Source of the DNA: Bacillota bacterium
GTDB lineage: Bacteria > Bacillota > Clostridia > Lachnospirales > Lachnospiraceae
Assembly: GCA_023423045.1 (NCBI GenBank)
Contig: JAFAGA010000008.1
Coordinates: forward strand, 94,688 to 158,687
Reading direction: 5' to 3'
DNA: 64,000 bases
Under the pieces are notes generated by a model, which saw only the letters and a program-made list of their open reading frames with translations, did no database searches and was not told the origin of the DNA. A program made the position numbers and the translations under genes. This document shows, piece after piece, positions 52,475-61,541 of this stretch (positions within the stretch are counted from its first letter, which is position 1; every line of letters starts with the position of its first letter).

Positions 52475-52799
52475 CCGCCCTAAGCTTAATTGCTTAGGGC
52501 GGATCGTATGCGTCCGTGGTACCACCTAAATTCAGATATGACTATCTGCACTCTGACAATACGGGATAAAAAGTCCTATCCGATATCGCTTTCCCTGTAA
52601 CGGTGGAAATTCCGTTGAAGCCTACTGGGATGATATCCTTTCGGTTCACAGCTCAAAGGCTACTTCCACACCTCCTTCACGAAGATTTTCACCAGCCATC
52701 TTCTCTCTATGCTTCGGGTAAGTATGTACTCCTCCTCGTCAACGCCATTTTGTTCGTGTTCGTTTCTATTATAATATTTTATTATGCTCAAAAAGTCAA
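52475..52799 (-). ncRNA. T-box leader (valine specifier) with promoter
   Basis: A promoter TTGACT (52799-52794) - 17 - TATTAT (52776-52771) starts the leader. Stem I contains an AGTA element and, on the 3' side, GGAAGTAGCC, where GTA (52663-52661) is the likely specifier and reads as valine. The conserved T-box GGTGGTACCACGG lies at 52526-52514. The terminator is a perfect 11-base-pair stem (52475-52485 with 52492-52502). Uncharged tRNA-Val would stabilise the antiterminator and turn on valS. The specifier choice is my reading and should be folded. Confidence 0.92.
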
Positions 52800-52815
52800 T
52801 ATCCAATGCAGACTA

Positions 52816-52844
52816 TTGTAATATGCAAATGGTTTGTGTATAAT
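52816..52844 (+). promoter_or_regulatory. Promoter of the YczE-like gene
   Basis: TTGTAA (52816-52821) and TATAAT (52839-52844) with a 17-base spacer, divergent from the T-box promoter. Confidence 0.75.
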
Positions 52845-52876
52845 ATGCGAAGAACATCGATGAATGAGGTATACAG

Positions 52877-53521
52877 ATGAAAATAAAAAGAATTATACTA
52901 TGCTTATTGATGCTCCTGGTGATAGCATTTGGAGCTGCATTAACCCTTAAGGCATCGGTGGGAGTAAGTGCCTGGGATGCCTTAGCCAAAGTAGGAAGTT
53001 CCATCACCGGGATTCGAGTTGGAACAGTCGGAATGATATGCAATTTTATATGCATCTTCATTCAGCTTATCATCTTAAAAAGGGATTTTAAGATTAAACA
53101 GGCTTTACAAATTGTTCTTTGTTTTGTTGTTGGATATGCAGTCAACTTCTTTTTCTATGACGTATTAGGCAGGATTGATCTATCAAACTATTTTTTGAGA
53201 GTTACCATTTTAATACTCGGATATGTTCTCAGTGCCTTTACAGTCGCAGTTATTATGCTGTTGAATGTGGTGACTTTTGCATTAGAAGGTGCATGTAAAG
53301 CCATATGTGACAGAACAGGAATTCGCTTTCATATCTTTAGACAAGGTGTCGATATTGTATGTATCATAATTTCAGTGATTATGTCACTTGCATTCCATGT
53401 ACCCTTCGTCATCAGAGAAGGAACTATAATTGGTATGATTATCTTTAGCCCCATCATGGGTGCTTTTATGAAATTATTAAAGCCAATATTCCGAAAATAT
53501 GATTTAACTGATTATGAGTAA
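52877..53521 (+). CDS. YczE/YitT-type membrane protein
   Basis: This 214-residue protein has about five membrane segments and the N-terminal FGAALTLKASVGVSAWDALA motif of the YczE family (integral membrane proteins of unknown function, five-helix). In Bacillus YczE is linked to bacillaene/surfactin export only genetically. It is monocistronic and divergent from valS. Codon use is AT-richer than its neighbours. The gene ends two bases before a set of gene remnants. Confidence 0.85.
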   Translation: MKIKRIILCLLMLLVIAFGAALTLKASVGVSAWDALAKVGSSITGIRVGTVGMICNFICIFIQLIILKRDFKIKQALQIVLCFVVGYAVNFFFYDVLGRIDLSNYFLRVTILILGYVLSAFTVAVIMLLNVVTFALEGACKAICDRTGIRFHIFRQGVDIVCIIISVIMSLAFHVPFVIREGTIIGMIIFSPIMGAFMKLLKPIFRKYDLTDYE

Positions 53522-53523
53522 TA

Positions 53524-53597
53524 ACACCCTTTTTAATATCACCAAGGCTTTCCCAAGTAAAGGTATTATGATTCCTATCCTGTTTCAGTGTATTCAT
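53524..53597 (-). pseudogene. N-terminal remnant of a gene with its ribosome binding site
   Basis: GGGAGGA precedes an ATG at 53597. The first 24 codons read as a plausible protein start ending TFTWESLGDIKKG, which resembles the N-terminus of clostridial V4R/heme-NO-binding-like proteins. The frame then runs into the 3' end of the YczE gene on the opposite strand. The remainder of the gene is missing. Identification is tentative. Confidence 0.4.
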
Positions 53598-53632
53598 GAT
53601 AGAGTCCTCCCTTGAACTTCTTTCCGGTTCTC

Positions 53633-53793
53633 CTATGATTTTTTCGTGACTATTTCAATCAAAAGGCCTGCGGTCTCCGGATCAAATTGCTTTCCTGCGT
53701 TACTTCCAATCTCAAGAACCGCTTCATCTCCTCCCATCCTTCCGGAGTAAGGGTCCCTGGCTTTTGCAGTATATCAGGTACTAATAATTGCAT
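53633..53793 (-). pseudogene. Internally deleted HD-GYP-domain remnant
   Basis: From an ATG at 53793 the sequence reads VPDILQKPGTLTPEGWEEMK, the region after the first HD-GYP helix (PD...KPG.LT..E...MK). A second frame then reads NAGKQFDPETAGLLIEIV and stops at 53633, matching the C-terminal end of HD-GYP domains (G.QFDP). The HHE/GYP core between them is missing. Like the alcohol dehydrogenase remnant, both ends survive and the centre is deleted. Confidence 0.6.
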
Positions 53794-53824
53794 TCCGGTA
53801 AAATTCTACTAATTCAGGATATTA

Positions 53825-56308
53825 TCAAAATTCCTTCGAAGCCAGTTCACTCCTTGAATGAATGTCCAGCTTGCTATATACACTTCTGAGAATTGTTTTG
53901 ACCGTAGCTTCAGAAATGTACAGCTTATCGGCAATTTCCCTGGAACTTATTCTGTCCTTGGCAAGGTGGGCTACTTCTCTTTCCCGCGGTGTCAAAGGTG
54001 ATTTATTCTGCTGAATCGCTTTTTTTATAATGCTTACACCTCTTGCCTGACGCTTGCATAAATCTGCCAAGACGGAAAGACCGCCGGAATGTTGCACACC
54101 ATTCACAGTCACTGCAAGGTGAGAAGGACTTATGTTCCCAGATGCTCCGGCATTATTTGCGAAGTCAAGGGAACACATACTCAATCCGGCAAGTAAATCC
54201 GCCATACACTCGTGGTCAGCGAAGGGAAGATAGATTTGATCCGGCAGCGCTATGTTAAGGGCCTCCTTCAGATACCTCTGCGCTTCCACATCATTGCCGT
54301 TGTTATGCTTTGCAACTGCCAGAAAGATAAGATAGTACAGTTTAGGCATCAGGTATTTTATATTTCCATCCGGATTCCCCAGCGCCTCTAATGCAATCTG
54401 GCTGACAGCATATAATTCACTGTATCTCTTATCCATGAGCAGAAGTCTCAAATACAGTATTTGCGCAAAAGGAACAACGTGGGCATTTAGGAATTTTTTT
54501 ATGCTTTCCATGTTATAGATCCAGGTTGCGATATAATCCCTGGTTCCCAGCAATAGACTTATAATTGACATGCATAAATCTATCATACGTTGTATGGACA
54601 GGCTTGGATTTTCCTTTGCATATTCCTGGATATTCCTGACCGACGCGGAAAAATTTCCTTCCTCTCCCCGCAAAATAAAAACCCGGGCGAGGGTCAGCTC
54701 CGCATAAAGACAGATGCTGGTCTGCCGGTAACCGCGTGCTTCATAGAGGGCCTTATGGCAAAGAATTTCCGCTTCCTCATCCTCTCCCCGCACAAGCATA
54801 ACCTCCGCCTGCATGACATAACTAAAGCCGGCTTCACGCCAAAACATGCCAAAGACACTGGGGGAAACAGACAGCCAGGGAATACCATTTTCTATCATAT
54901 CGGATTGCCCGCCCAAGATCTCCCAAGCGGTCCTATAGCCTTCCTGCATTTTGGAAATATCATTGAATTCTCCCGGGGTTTCCAAGAGAATACGTTCACC
55001 GTTTATTTTCCTGATTTCCTCCTGTGCAAAATTCGTTTTTCTCTGAACCAGTGAACGAAGCAGCCGGCACTGCTTTATATATATATCGTACTGTCCGGTT
55101 AAAAAAGCATAATAGCCAAAGGTAAGCATTGCAAACGGGTATTTGCATAACGTCTCTTCCGGACATTCCTTAATGATCGCCGCCAGAAGTTCTCCCTCAC
55201 ATTTCTCCTTTTGCTCATCTAAATATTTGCGTGTGAAGGGCAGGGACAGGATTGCTTCGAAATCTCCAACCTTATAGAAAAAACCGGCAGCGGAGCAATA
55301 CTGCTTCACGTCAGCACAGGCCGTTCCGGCTTTATGGAATACCTGTTTCTGATACTCTTCCGTCTGATAGTGATAGAAGCGGCTCCGCAGGTAGTCCAAT
55401 AATATGCTGTGTATAATGAACGAGTGTTTTTCCGGGAAATACCGGATAAAATCGTTGGTCCTCAAGTCTCTCTCTATTTTGTCCGGCGTAATGTCATATT
55501 CCAGCATTGCCGCTGCCTGGCGTGCTGTAAAGCTGTCAAATACCGATACCTTCAGCAAAAAATCCTGTTCTATGGGAGCCAGCCTGTTCCAGACGGCGGT
55601 TTCCACCAATTGTTCTATGCCCGCCGAATAAACAAAGGAGCCTGTTTCCTTGAAATTGATCATTTGCAGGCGGATCGCCGATATCCAGCCCTCCGTGCAC
55701 ATAAATATTCTTTCCAATTCACTCTGCGTAAGACGCAAGCCCTCCATGCGGAATAAACTCACGATCCCCTCCCTGTCAAAGAAAAAGGTAGATGAATCAA
55801 TTGTATATATATCGTTGTTATGTACAAAAAAGCGCCGTCTGACTTCCAGTTTCTGTGTTATAAAAATCATATGCAGGTTAGGTTTTCCATGGATGGAAAA
55901 TGCGCTTATCAACTCACGTTGAATATTGCAGTTAATAAGCTGGTAATTATCTATGACTAAATAGGTTTCCTTTTGACAGCTTAAGCTTCTTAAGATTGCC
56001 GTCACACATGACAGGGTATCCATCACCGGCATCTTCAGGTTTTTTAGTTCATCCGTGGCTTTCCTGTCTACATTGGAAAACAGCTCACAGATTCCCATCC
56101 ATGCCGCAGAAGCCGGTTCACCCAAACAGATATACCATTCACAGGCTGCTCCGGAAAGTTCCTTTTTTAGATACTCCCTTACTGCTGTTGTTTTTCCGAA
56201 ACCGGATGGTGCCTCAACAACGGTTAAGGGGTAGTCCGAAATCCGATAGAGTTGTTCCTTCAGCCTGTCTGAGAAATGATATTTATATTTGCCGGATATT
56301 TTGCTCAT
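53825..56308 (-). CDS. LuxR-type ATP-binding regulator (MalT-like, LAL family)
   Basis: The start at 56308 follows GGGGGAAAAGAA. This 827-residue protein has an N-terminal STAND-type ATPase (Walker A APSGFGKTT near residue 33 and LVIDNYQL as Walker B), a central region of TPR-like helical repeats (about 330-740) and a C-terminal LuxR helix-turn-helix (LTPREREVAHLAKDRISSRE, then ISEATVKTILRSVYSKL). MalT-like proteins oligomerise on ATP and inducer binding to activate transcription. No target operon is obvious; remnants lie downstream, so a former partner may have been lost. Confidence 0.92.
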   Translation of the reverse strand: MSKISGKYKYHFSDRLKEQLYRISDYPLTVVEAPSGFGKTTAVREYLKKELSGAACEWYICLGEPASAAWMGICELFSNVDRKATDELKNLKMPVMDTLSCVTAILRSLSCQKETYLVIDNYQLINCNIQRELISAFSIHGKPNLHMIFITQKLEVRRRFFVHNNDIYTIDSSTFFFDREGIVSLFRMEGLRLTQSELERIFMCTEGWISAIRLQMINFKETGSFVYSAGIEQLVETAVWNRLAPIEQDFLLKVSVFDSFTARQAAAMLEYDITPDKIERDLRTNDFIRYFPEKHSFIIHSILLDYLRSRFYHYQTEEYQKQVFHKAGTACADVKQYCSAAGFFYKVGDFEAILSLPFTRKYLDEQKEKCEGELLAAIIKECPEETLCKYPFAMLTFGYYAFLTGQYDIYIKQCRLLRSLVQRKTNFAQEEIRKINGERILLETPGEFNDISKMQEGYRTAWEILGGQSDMIENGIPWLSVSPSVFGMFWREAGFSYVMQAEVMLVRGEDEEAEILCHKALYEARGYRQTSICLYAELTLARVFILRGEEGNFSASVRNIQEYAKENPSLSIQRMIDLCMSIISLLLGTRDYIATWIYNMESIKKFLNAHVVPFAQILYLRLLLMDKRYSELYAVSQIALEALGNPDGNIKYLMPKLYYLIFLAVAKHNNGNDVEAQRYLKEALNIALPDQIYLPFADHECMADLLAGLSMCSLDFANNAGASGNISPSHLAVTVNGVQHSGGLSVLADLCKRQARGVSIIKKAIQQNKSPLTPREREVAHLAKDRISSREIADKLYISEATVKTILRSVYSKLDIHSRSELASKEF

Positions 56309-56472
56309 TTCTTTTCCCCCAGCCTCCCTAAGGTAAATCATCCATATTACAATATTCTTTGCTTTATTTTACCATGAGCTTCCATGTATTTCAAGAAATA
56401 GAGGCCATTAATCGACAAAAATTGATAAAGTAAAGCTTTGGAAAAATTTCTGCCAGTTTATTTATATTGAAG

Positions 56473-56518
56473 AAAAAGGGGTACGAAAATCGACTCCTTG
56501 ATTTTCATACCCCTTTTT
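56473..56518. terminator. Bidirectional terminator
   Basis: AAAAAGGGGTACGAAAATC pairs with GATTTTCATACCCCTTTTT around an eight-base loop. It lies 80 bases beyond the phosphatidyltransferase stop in minus-strand sense, upstream of the LuxR gene. Confidence 0.88.
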
Positions 56519-56599
56519 ATACCCTTATGGCTATTAATGGAAAGCAAACGATCCCAAAGCCAGATGCTGTTCTAGAATGCGAGGCCCTGTATGGAACGT

Positions 56600-57142
56600 T
56601 CATTTTATAAAAAGACTTTTCCGATTGGCATTATATTGCTTTGATGTCAAGAGAATGACCATTTCTTCCAGGGAGGAAGCAAACGCAATAAAGCAGAGCG
56701 CAAGCCCTGGAAGAAATGAAATCGTACTGCGGATAAGAACATCTGACACATATAAGTAGGAAAGGATGCCGGCAGCCTTGTTTCCCCAAGTATGCATTCC
56801 TCCCCAGGTTTTAAATTTTGTCCTTGTAATTATGAAATTGGCTGCTCTGAAAACCATGACGATGGCTATACCGATGACTGCCCATTCCGCCTTAACTATA
56901 TCGGTACAGGCCATCAACAGATATAGAATAACTCCATAAAAGGCGGCATCACCCAAGCTGTCCAATTGCTCGCCAAGCCTGGTCTCCCATTTGTAACGGC
57001 GGGCTAAATATCCATCCGCCATATCACTAATACCGCAAATAAAATATCCTGTCAGGAATAAACCCGGGTAGCGAAGCAAGAAGATTAAAGCGATGGAAAT
57101 AAAAATACGGAGGATGGAAATACCGTTGGGTATGTACTTCAC
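56600..57142 (-). CDS. CDP-alcohol phosphatidyltransferase
   Basis: This 180-residue membrane protein has four to six hydrophobic segments and the catalytic signature D-x2-DG-x2-AR-x8-G-x3-D-x3-D, seen as SDMADGYLARRY, then G-EQL-D-SLG-D. It would transfer a phosphatidyl group from a CDP-lipid to an alcohol (glycerol-phosphate, serine or inositol-type acceptor), as in PgsA and PssA. Its length is close to PgsA. It overlaps the AraC regulator gene by 4 bases, an unusual pairing for a phospholipid gene. Confidence 0.88.
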   Translation of the reverse strand: MKYIPNGISILRIFISIALIFLLRYPGLFLTGYFICGISDMADGYLARRYKWETRLGEQLDSLGDAAFYGVILYLLMACTDIVKAEWAVIGIAIVMVFRAANFIITRTKFKTWGGMHTWGNKAAGILSYLYVSDVLIRSTISFLPGLALCFIAFASSLEEMVILLTSKQYNANRKSLFIK

Positions 57143-58095
57143 GTTAATCTCCTCCTCTCATTAAACAATGGCCTCTCATACCAAAGTTTATCTGGTTTTA
57201 TCCTTAAACTCTGAAGACGGTATTCCCGGGGAGTCACTCCGGTTATTCCTTTAAACTGTTTTGCAAAATAGCTGGGGGTCTCAAAACCGCAGCACATCGC
57301 CACCTGGGTAATGGGTAAATCGGTGGATGCCAATAGCTCGGCGGCAGCAGCGATGCGACGGCGTGCCAGATACTGCATCGGAGTATCATGAAGAAAATTA
57401 GAAAAGAGGCGCTGGCATTCCCTGACACAGATACCGGCGGCATTGGCCAGCTGGGAGACAGTTACCGGATCGCTGTAATGCTCATCCAGCCAAGAGAGCA
57501 TCTGTTTCATGCGAAGCTCCTGCTGAGCAGCCAGCCTGCCGGAATTCTCCCGTGAACGTCCTTTCAGCTGCAGGAGGATACGGGACAGCGCATCTCGAAC
57601 CGAGAACTCATATCCCTCCGGCTCATTTTCGCAAGCATAGTGAGCCATCCCAAAGAGTTCGGCAATGGAGGGACTGCCGCATTTGTCATCTGGACGCAGT
57701 AACCAGATCGGGGCGCCCTGCTCTGTAAAGGGGCGGACATACAGCATATCAAAAGCGCTTCCAGGGGCACCTGACACGATGATCGGGTCGAACACAATGG
57801 AGCGATAGCGGCAGGGGCCGTCAGAACGACAGAAAACACCGTGAAGGACATTGGAGTTGACAAAATAGCCTTCTCCGGGCTGTAAATCAAATTCACAATC
57901 AATAAGCGATATGCGGACGCACCCTTCATCCAACATAAATACTTCCAATTCCGGGTGCCAGTGAGGAGGAATCTCGTTGCCAATATGTTGACGGATTTCT
58001 CTCTCATATGCGGAGCAGGGAAAAAGTGGTGTTCCTCGTTTCAAAAGTTCCTGCCCGTTTTGGCTTAACGGAATGGAATATGCGGCTGCTGTCAT
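57139..58095 (-). CDS. AraC-family regulator with cupin sensor domain
   Basis: This 318-residue regulator has an N-terminal cupin domain (about 30-120, with PPHWHPELEVFMLDEG and GEGYFVNSNVLHGV) and a C-terminal double helix-turn-helix (about 205-305, VTVSQLANAAGICVRECQRL and ITQVAMCCGFETPSYFAKQF). Such regulators usually respond to sugars. The start codon of the phosphatidyltransferase overlaps its stop by 4 bases. Confidence 0.92.
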   Translation of the reverse strand: MTAAAYSIPLSQNGQELLKRGTPLFPCSAYEREIRQHIGNEIPPHWHPELEVFMLDEGCVRISLIDCEFDLQPGEGYFVNSNVLHGVFCRSDGPCRYRSIVFDPIIVSGAPGSAFDMLYVRPFTEQGAPIWLLRPDDKCGSPSIAELFGMAHYACENEPEGYEFSVRDALSRILLQLKGRSRENSGRLAAQQELRMKQMLSWLDEHYSDPVTVSQLANAAGICVRECQRLFSNFLHDTPMQYLARRRIAAAAELLASTDLPITQVAMCCGFETPSYFAKQFKGITGVTPREYRLQSLRIKPDKLWYERPLFNERRRLT

Positions 58096-58257
58096 ACCTG
58101 TCCTCCTCTTCTTTCCTCTCTGTTCTTTTACAAAAGGCCGAAATGTCGTTTTTATTATAGTATAAGCCGTTTTATTGAAAGAAACAAGATAAAATATTCG
58201 CTATAATTTTATTAACTTAAGGTCTGCTCTGGAAACGGTTAAAGGAGTATTGTATTT

Positions 58258-59049
58258 ATGAGGAAGATTTTATTCAGTGATTTGGACGGGACAGTAATTG
58301 ATGAGGAACAGCTTATTTCCAAAAAAGACTTGGAGATGCTGCATAAAATGCGACAAGCAGGGCATCTGCTTGTCTTTTGTACGTCCAGAAATAAATTGGA
58401 AGCAGACATCGTTATGAAACAGCATGAACTTCCATATGACTACTTAATACTAAACAATGGCACCCAGATTGTCAGCAATCATGGAGAAGAATTATTCAGT
58501 ATGCCATTTTCATATAACTTGGGTATGCAGATCTTAGAGTATTGTCAATATCTCAGAGACTATTATGTATACTTCTACGATTCCAAAAGACATTTGAGCT
58601 GCGGAATTCTTAATGGTATAACTTTGGCATATGACGGAATTGCATATTTTCCTATGGATCGCAATCTTATTGCAGAAGCGGGAAAATCCGAAGCATTTGA
58701 TATGATTGGTATCAAATTCCGTACTTCGAAACCTGAGTTTTCAAAAATGTTCCGGATTGCCCATGATATAAAATGTGTTTTTGAAAACAGGGTGGAGGTA
58801 TCCTTGAATACACCATCCTTAAGCATTACTCCAAATGGGCAGTCAAAAGGGAGCGGACTGCAAAAATTAGTACGGTTGCTCCCTAAAGATTTTGAAACAT
58901 ATAGTATTGGAGACAGCATCAACGATATTAGTATGTTTGAGGCAGCAAATCATAGCTTCACATTTTTTCGCTGCAGCAATTTACTCAAAACAAATGCGGA
59001 TCAATGTGTCCATTATGTTTATGAAGTCATTGAGAAAATTTTGCTCTAG
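58258..59049 (+). CDS. HAD-superfamily (Cof-type) phosphatase
   Basis: This 263-residue protein has the HAD motifs FSDLDGTVID (nucleophile and acid Asp), a Thr/Ser-containing FCTSRN motif II, the motif III Lys region in NGQSKGSGLQ, and motif IV GDSINDISMF. The C2b cap between motifs II and III is typical of Cof-type sugar-phosphate and nucleotide phosphatases. AAAGGAG precedes the start. It is convergent with the ABC exporter operon, with two bases between stops. Confidence 0.93.
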   Translation: MRKILFSDLDGTVIDEEQLISKKDLEMLHKMRQAGHLLVFCTSRNKLEADIVMKQHELPYDYLILNNGTQIVSNHGEELFSMPFSYNLGMQILEYCQYLRDYYVYFYDSKRHLSCGILNGITLAYDGIAYFPMDRNLIAEAGKSEAFDMIGIKFRTSKPEFSKMFRIAHDIKCVFENRVEVSLNTPSLSITPNGQSKGSGLQKLVRLLPKDFETYSIGDSINDISMFEAANHSFTFFRCSNLLKTNADQCVHYVYEVIEKILL

Positions 59050-59051
59050 AT

Positions 59052-59768
59052 TTATTCTGATCGCAGTTTTTTCAAGAAAAAAGCACACAGTATAGCCGCG
59101 GCTAAGAAGATCGCCGCTAAAGGCCACAGGGTGCCAAAATAAAAACCGCCTCCTGCAATCAATTTATATCCCCAGGCCGCAGGGAATATTTCTCCTGCAA
59201 TCTTAAAAAATCCAGGGAGTAAATCAACGGGAAACATGATCCCCGACAGCATAATGGATGGCAGAAATATCACTTGTGAAATCATAGTAAGTTTTGCCTG
59301 ACTTTTTATCGCCAGCCCCAATACGCTCCCGATACTCAATGATACCGCAATAAAGATTGCCAATGAGCCAAAATACAAGGGCAGGCTTACCGGTTGTGCT
59401 GCGTCAAAGGCAATGGGAGCGACGACGTATATTACAGCGCACATAATCAATAGATGGATAAACGCTGACAAAAACATCGAAACCAGACCAAGATACAACG
59501 GTACCCCATTGGCCTTGTACACTTTCTTTATATCACTTCCATATATTTCTACAAGGGAAGGCGGCAAACCAATCAGCGCACCGGTTGATACGCCCAGCAC
59601 TGTCATGGATTGAATCAGCGTATCCTTGGCCTCCGGGTTTATGGATGTGAATATCCCTCCCATAATAGCAAAAAACAAAAGCGGAACCACATAACAGGTA
59701 ATCAACAGCGATTTGCTCCGTATATCCAGTTTCCATTGTAATACTGCTCCGTACAAAAATGCGCTCAT
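59052..59768 (-). CDS. ABC-2 type transporter permease
   Basis: This 238-residue integral membrane protein has about six hydrophobic segments and a MQLLSxFxPxxxLSG-like stretch (FLPSIMLSGIMFPVDLLPGF) typical of ABC-2 permeases. The start overlaps the ATPase gene by 4 bases. The pair makes an exporter (drug, lantibiotic or lipid type). Confidence 0.9.
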   Translation of the reverse strand: MSAFLYGAVLQWKLDIRSKSLLITCYVVPLLFFAIMGGIFTSINPEAKDTLIQSMTVLGVSTGALIGLPPSLVEIYGSDIKKVYKANGVPLYLGLVSMFLSAFIHLLIMCAVIYVVAPIAFDAAQPVSLPLYFGSLAIFIAVSLSIGSVLGLAIKSQAKLTMISQVIFLPSIMLSGIMFPVDLLPGFFKIAGEIFPAAWGYKLIAGGGFYFGTLWPLAAIFLAAAILCAFFLKKLRSE

Positions 59769-60580
59769 TCTCCGCTCCCCCTTGCTATATCGATAAAATG
59801 CTGTTCCAGCGTTCCCCTGTCTATTTTAATGTCCAATACGTCAATTCCCCGCTGTTTGAAATCTATAAGCAATGTCAGCATAGTATCCCCGATATTGTCA
59901 GATTCAAAACTTTCTTCCCCTTGTCCGGTCTTGATTTGAATGGTATAGCGTCTGCCGATCTTTGAGATTAATTCTGCAACCGTACCCAGGAAGACAATAT
60001 TACCATCATTCAAAATAGCAATGCGGTCACACAGGCTTTCCACCTCTGCCATATCATGGCTGGCTAAAATGATTGTCTTTCCCTGCGCTTTCAGCTTTCG
60101 GATTTGGTCATGGAGCGATATTCTGCCTTCCACATCAAGTCCGGCAGTCGGCTCATCCAGGAACACAATATCCGGGTCGCTGATCAGGGAAAGAGCAAGG
60201 TGTAAACGCCGCTTTTGCCCCGTTGACATATCTGTGTATAGCTTTTTCGCCAACTCGTTAATCCCAAGAGCGGCAAGCATGGAATAGTCTATTTTTGATT
60301 TATTCCATTTTGCGAACAACCGCACCGCTTCCATGGGCTTGATATGGGCCGGAAGAGATGCCGATTGCAGCTGAATTCCCACCTTGCCATTCACCACGAT
60401 ACTGCCGCTGTCATACTTTCGTAAACCCTCGATACATTCAAGGGCTGTGGTCTTGCCTGCTCCGTTTACACCAAGCAATGCAAAAACTTCACCTTTTATA
60501 ACATTAAAATTCAAGTCCTTCAGTACCGTAAGATCACCATAACTTTTCTTTAGCCCGTCAACCTGTATGGCATAGCTCAT
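59765..60580 (-). CDS. ABC exporter ATP-binding protein
   Basis: This 271-residue ATPase has Walker A GVNGAGKTT, a modified signature STGQKRRLHLA, Walker B IVFLDEPTAGLD and H-loop LASHD. It belongs to the CcmA/BcrA-like group with ABC-2 permeases. It overlaps the MerR gene start by 4 bases (ATGA), so all three genes form one operon. The substrate is unknown. Confidence 0.94.
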   Translation of the reverse strand: MSYAIQVDGLKKSYGDLTVLKDLNFNVIKGEVFALLGVNGAGKTTALECIEGLRKYDSGSIVVNGKVGIQLQSASLPAHIKPMEAVRLFAKWNKSKIDYSMLAALGINELAKKLYTDMSTGQKRRLHLALSLISDPDIVFLDEPTAGLDVEGRISLHDQIRKLKAQGKTIILASHDMAEVESLCDRIAILNDGNIVFLGTVAELISKIGRRYTIQIKTGQGEESFESDNIGDTMLTLLIDFKQRGIDVLDIKIDRGTLEQHFIDIARGSGE

Positions 60581-61377
60581 TTTGCTCCCTCCTCCAGCGG
60601 ATTATAACCCAATGCCGTAAAATAGGCTCCTAACGCCGGCTCGATAAAGGCATTGGCAATCTCTTGTTTTTGTTTCCATTCATCGTCAGGACCATGAAGG
60701 TTTTCCGTCTCCATAAGCTTGGACAGCATACTGATATCCCCTCCCGTAAATTTCATAACCATTTCCCAAAACTTTTTGGCAAAGGTTTGACCTTCCTCAC
60801 TCTCGGGTGGTATGCTTTTCTTTTGAAGCCGTATCGCTTCCTCCAACAGGCAAGTGAAACTCTCCATCATCGCCAGGGCGCTATCCTTATCCAAGCGGCT
60901 CCGAAAGTGGTCAAGGGTTGTATCATCGAAATGCTTGATTAGCCAGTAGAACTTATTTTTCATTTGTAAATTCACGATAATATCAGCGTATTTTTTGAAA
61001 TCTACCGATTGCATTTGCAGCACTTCTGCTTGCAGCGTTTCTATCTCTTTTAAACATTCTGAGAGCGCCTCTACCTTTTCCCGTATAGCGCCGGCTTGTT
61101 CTGTAAGCGCGTCCGCAACATCACCGGGGGTGTCAAGAGGGATCAGGCGATTTTTTATGTCATCCAATGAAAACCCCAGATGCTTCAGTGTCAGAATCTG
61201 ATAGAGTTTAATCACATCCTTGTCTGTATAAAGTCTATGTCCCCCTCCGCTCTCTGATGACGGTAAAAGCAATCCTTCTTTGTCGTAATATTGCAGGGTG
61301 CGGACGGTGACACCCATTTTCTTGGCAACTTCGCCCACTGTCATATATCCTTCCGGTGTCGCTTTATATTTTTCCAT
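60577..61377 (-). CDS. MerR-family regulator of the ABC exporter
   Basis: This 266-residue protein has an N-terminal MerR winged helix (MTVGEVAKKMGVTVRTLQYY, then GHRLYTDKDVIKLYQI), a coiled-coil dimerisation helix (about 85-125) and a C-terminal helical domain (about 130-266) resembling TipAS-type drug-binding domains. Such proteins often bind antibiotics and activate an efflux pump. A promoter with a 19-base spacer lies upstream, as expected for MerR activation. Confidence 0.9.
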   Translation of the reverse strand: MEKYKATPEGYMTVGEVAKKMGVTVRTLQYYDKEGLLLPSSESGGGHRLYTDKDVIKLYQILTLKHLGFSLDDIKNRLIPLDTPGDVADALTEQAGAIREKVEALSECLKEIETLQAEVLQMQSVDFKKYADIIVNLQMKNKFYWLIKHFDDTTLDHFRSRLDKDSALAMMESFTCLLEEAIRLQKKSIPPESEEGQTFAKKFWEMVMKFTGGDISMLSKLMETENLHGPDDEWKQKQEIANAFIEPALGAYFTALGYNPLEEGAK

Positions 61378-61397
61378 ACATACAACCTCCTGTCTGC

Positions 61398-61428
61398 ATT
61401 ATAATTTATTACGCTACGTCACATTCAA
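61398..61428 (-). promoter_or_regulatory. MerR-type promoter with 19-base spacer
   Basis: On the minus strand TTGAAT (61428-61423) and TATAAT (61403-61398) are 19 bases apart instead of 17. The spacer contains the imperfect dyad TGACG-TA-GCGTAA. Overlong spacers holding a dyad are the hallmark of promoters untwisted by MerR-family activators. Confidence 0.85.
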
Positions 61429-61486
61429 GACGTTTTCGTATTTTTTTATATTTAATCCTCAAATACCCAACTCAGTTTCGTATGCG

Positions 61487-61516
61487 TTGACAAAAGTCCC
61501 TATATTGTAATATAAC
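61487..61516 (+). promoter_or_regulatory. Promoter of the attenuator leader
   Basis: TTGACA (61487-61492) and TATAAC (61511-61516) with an 18-base spacer, reading toward the leader ORF and the truncated methyltransferase. Confidence 0.65.
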
Positions 61517-61541
61517 CTCACAAGACTAAACAGAAAAGGTG

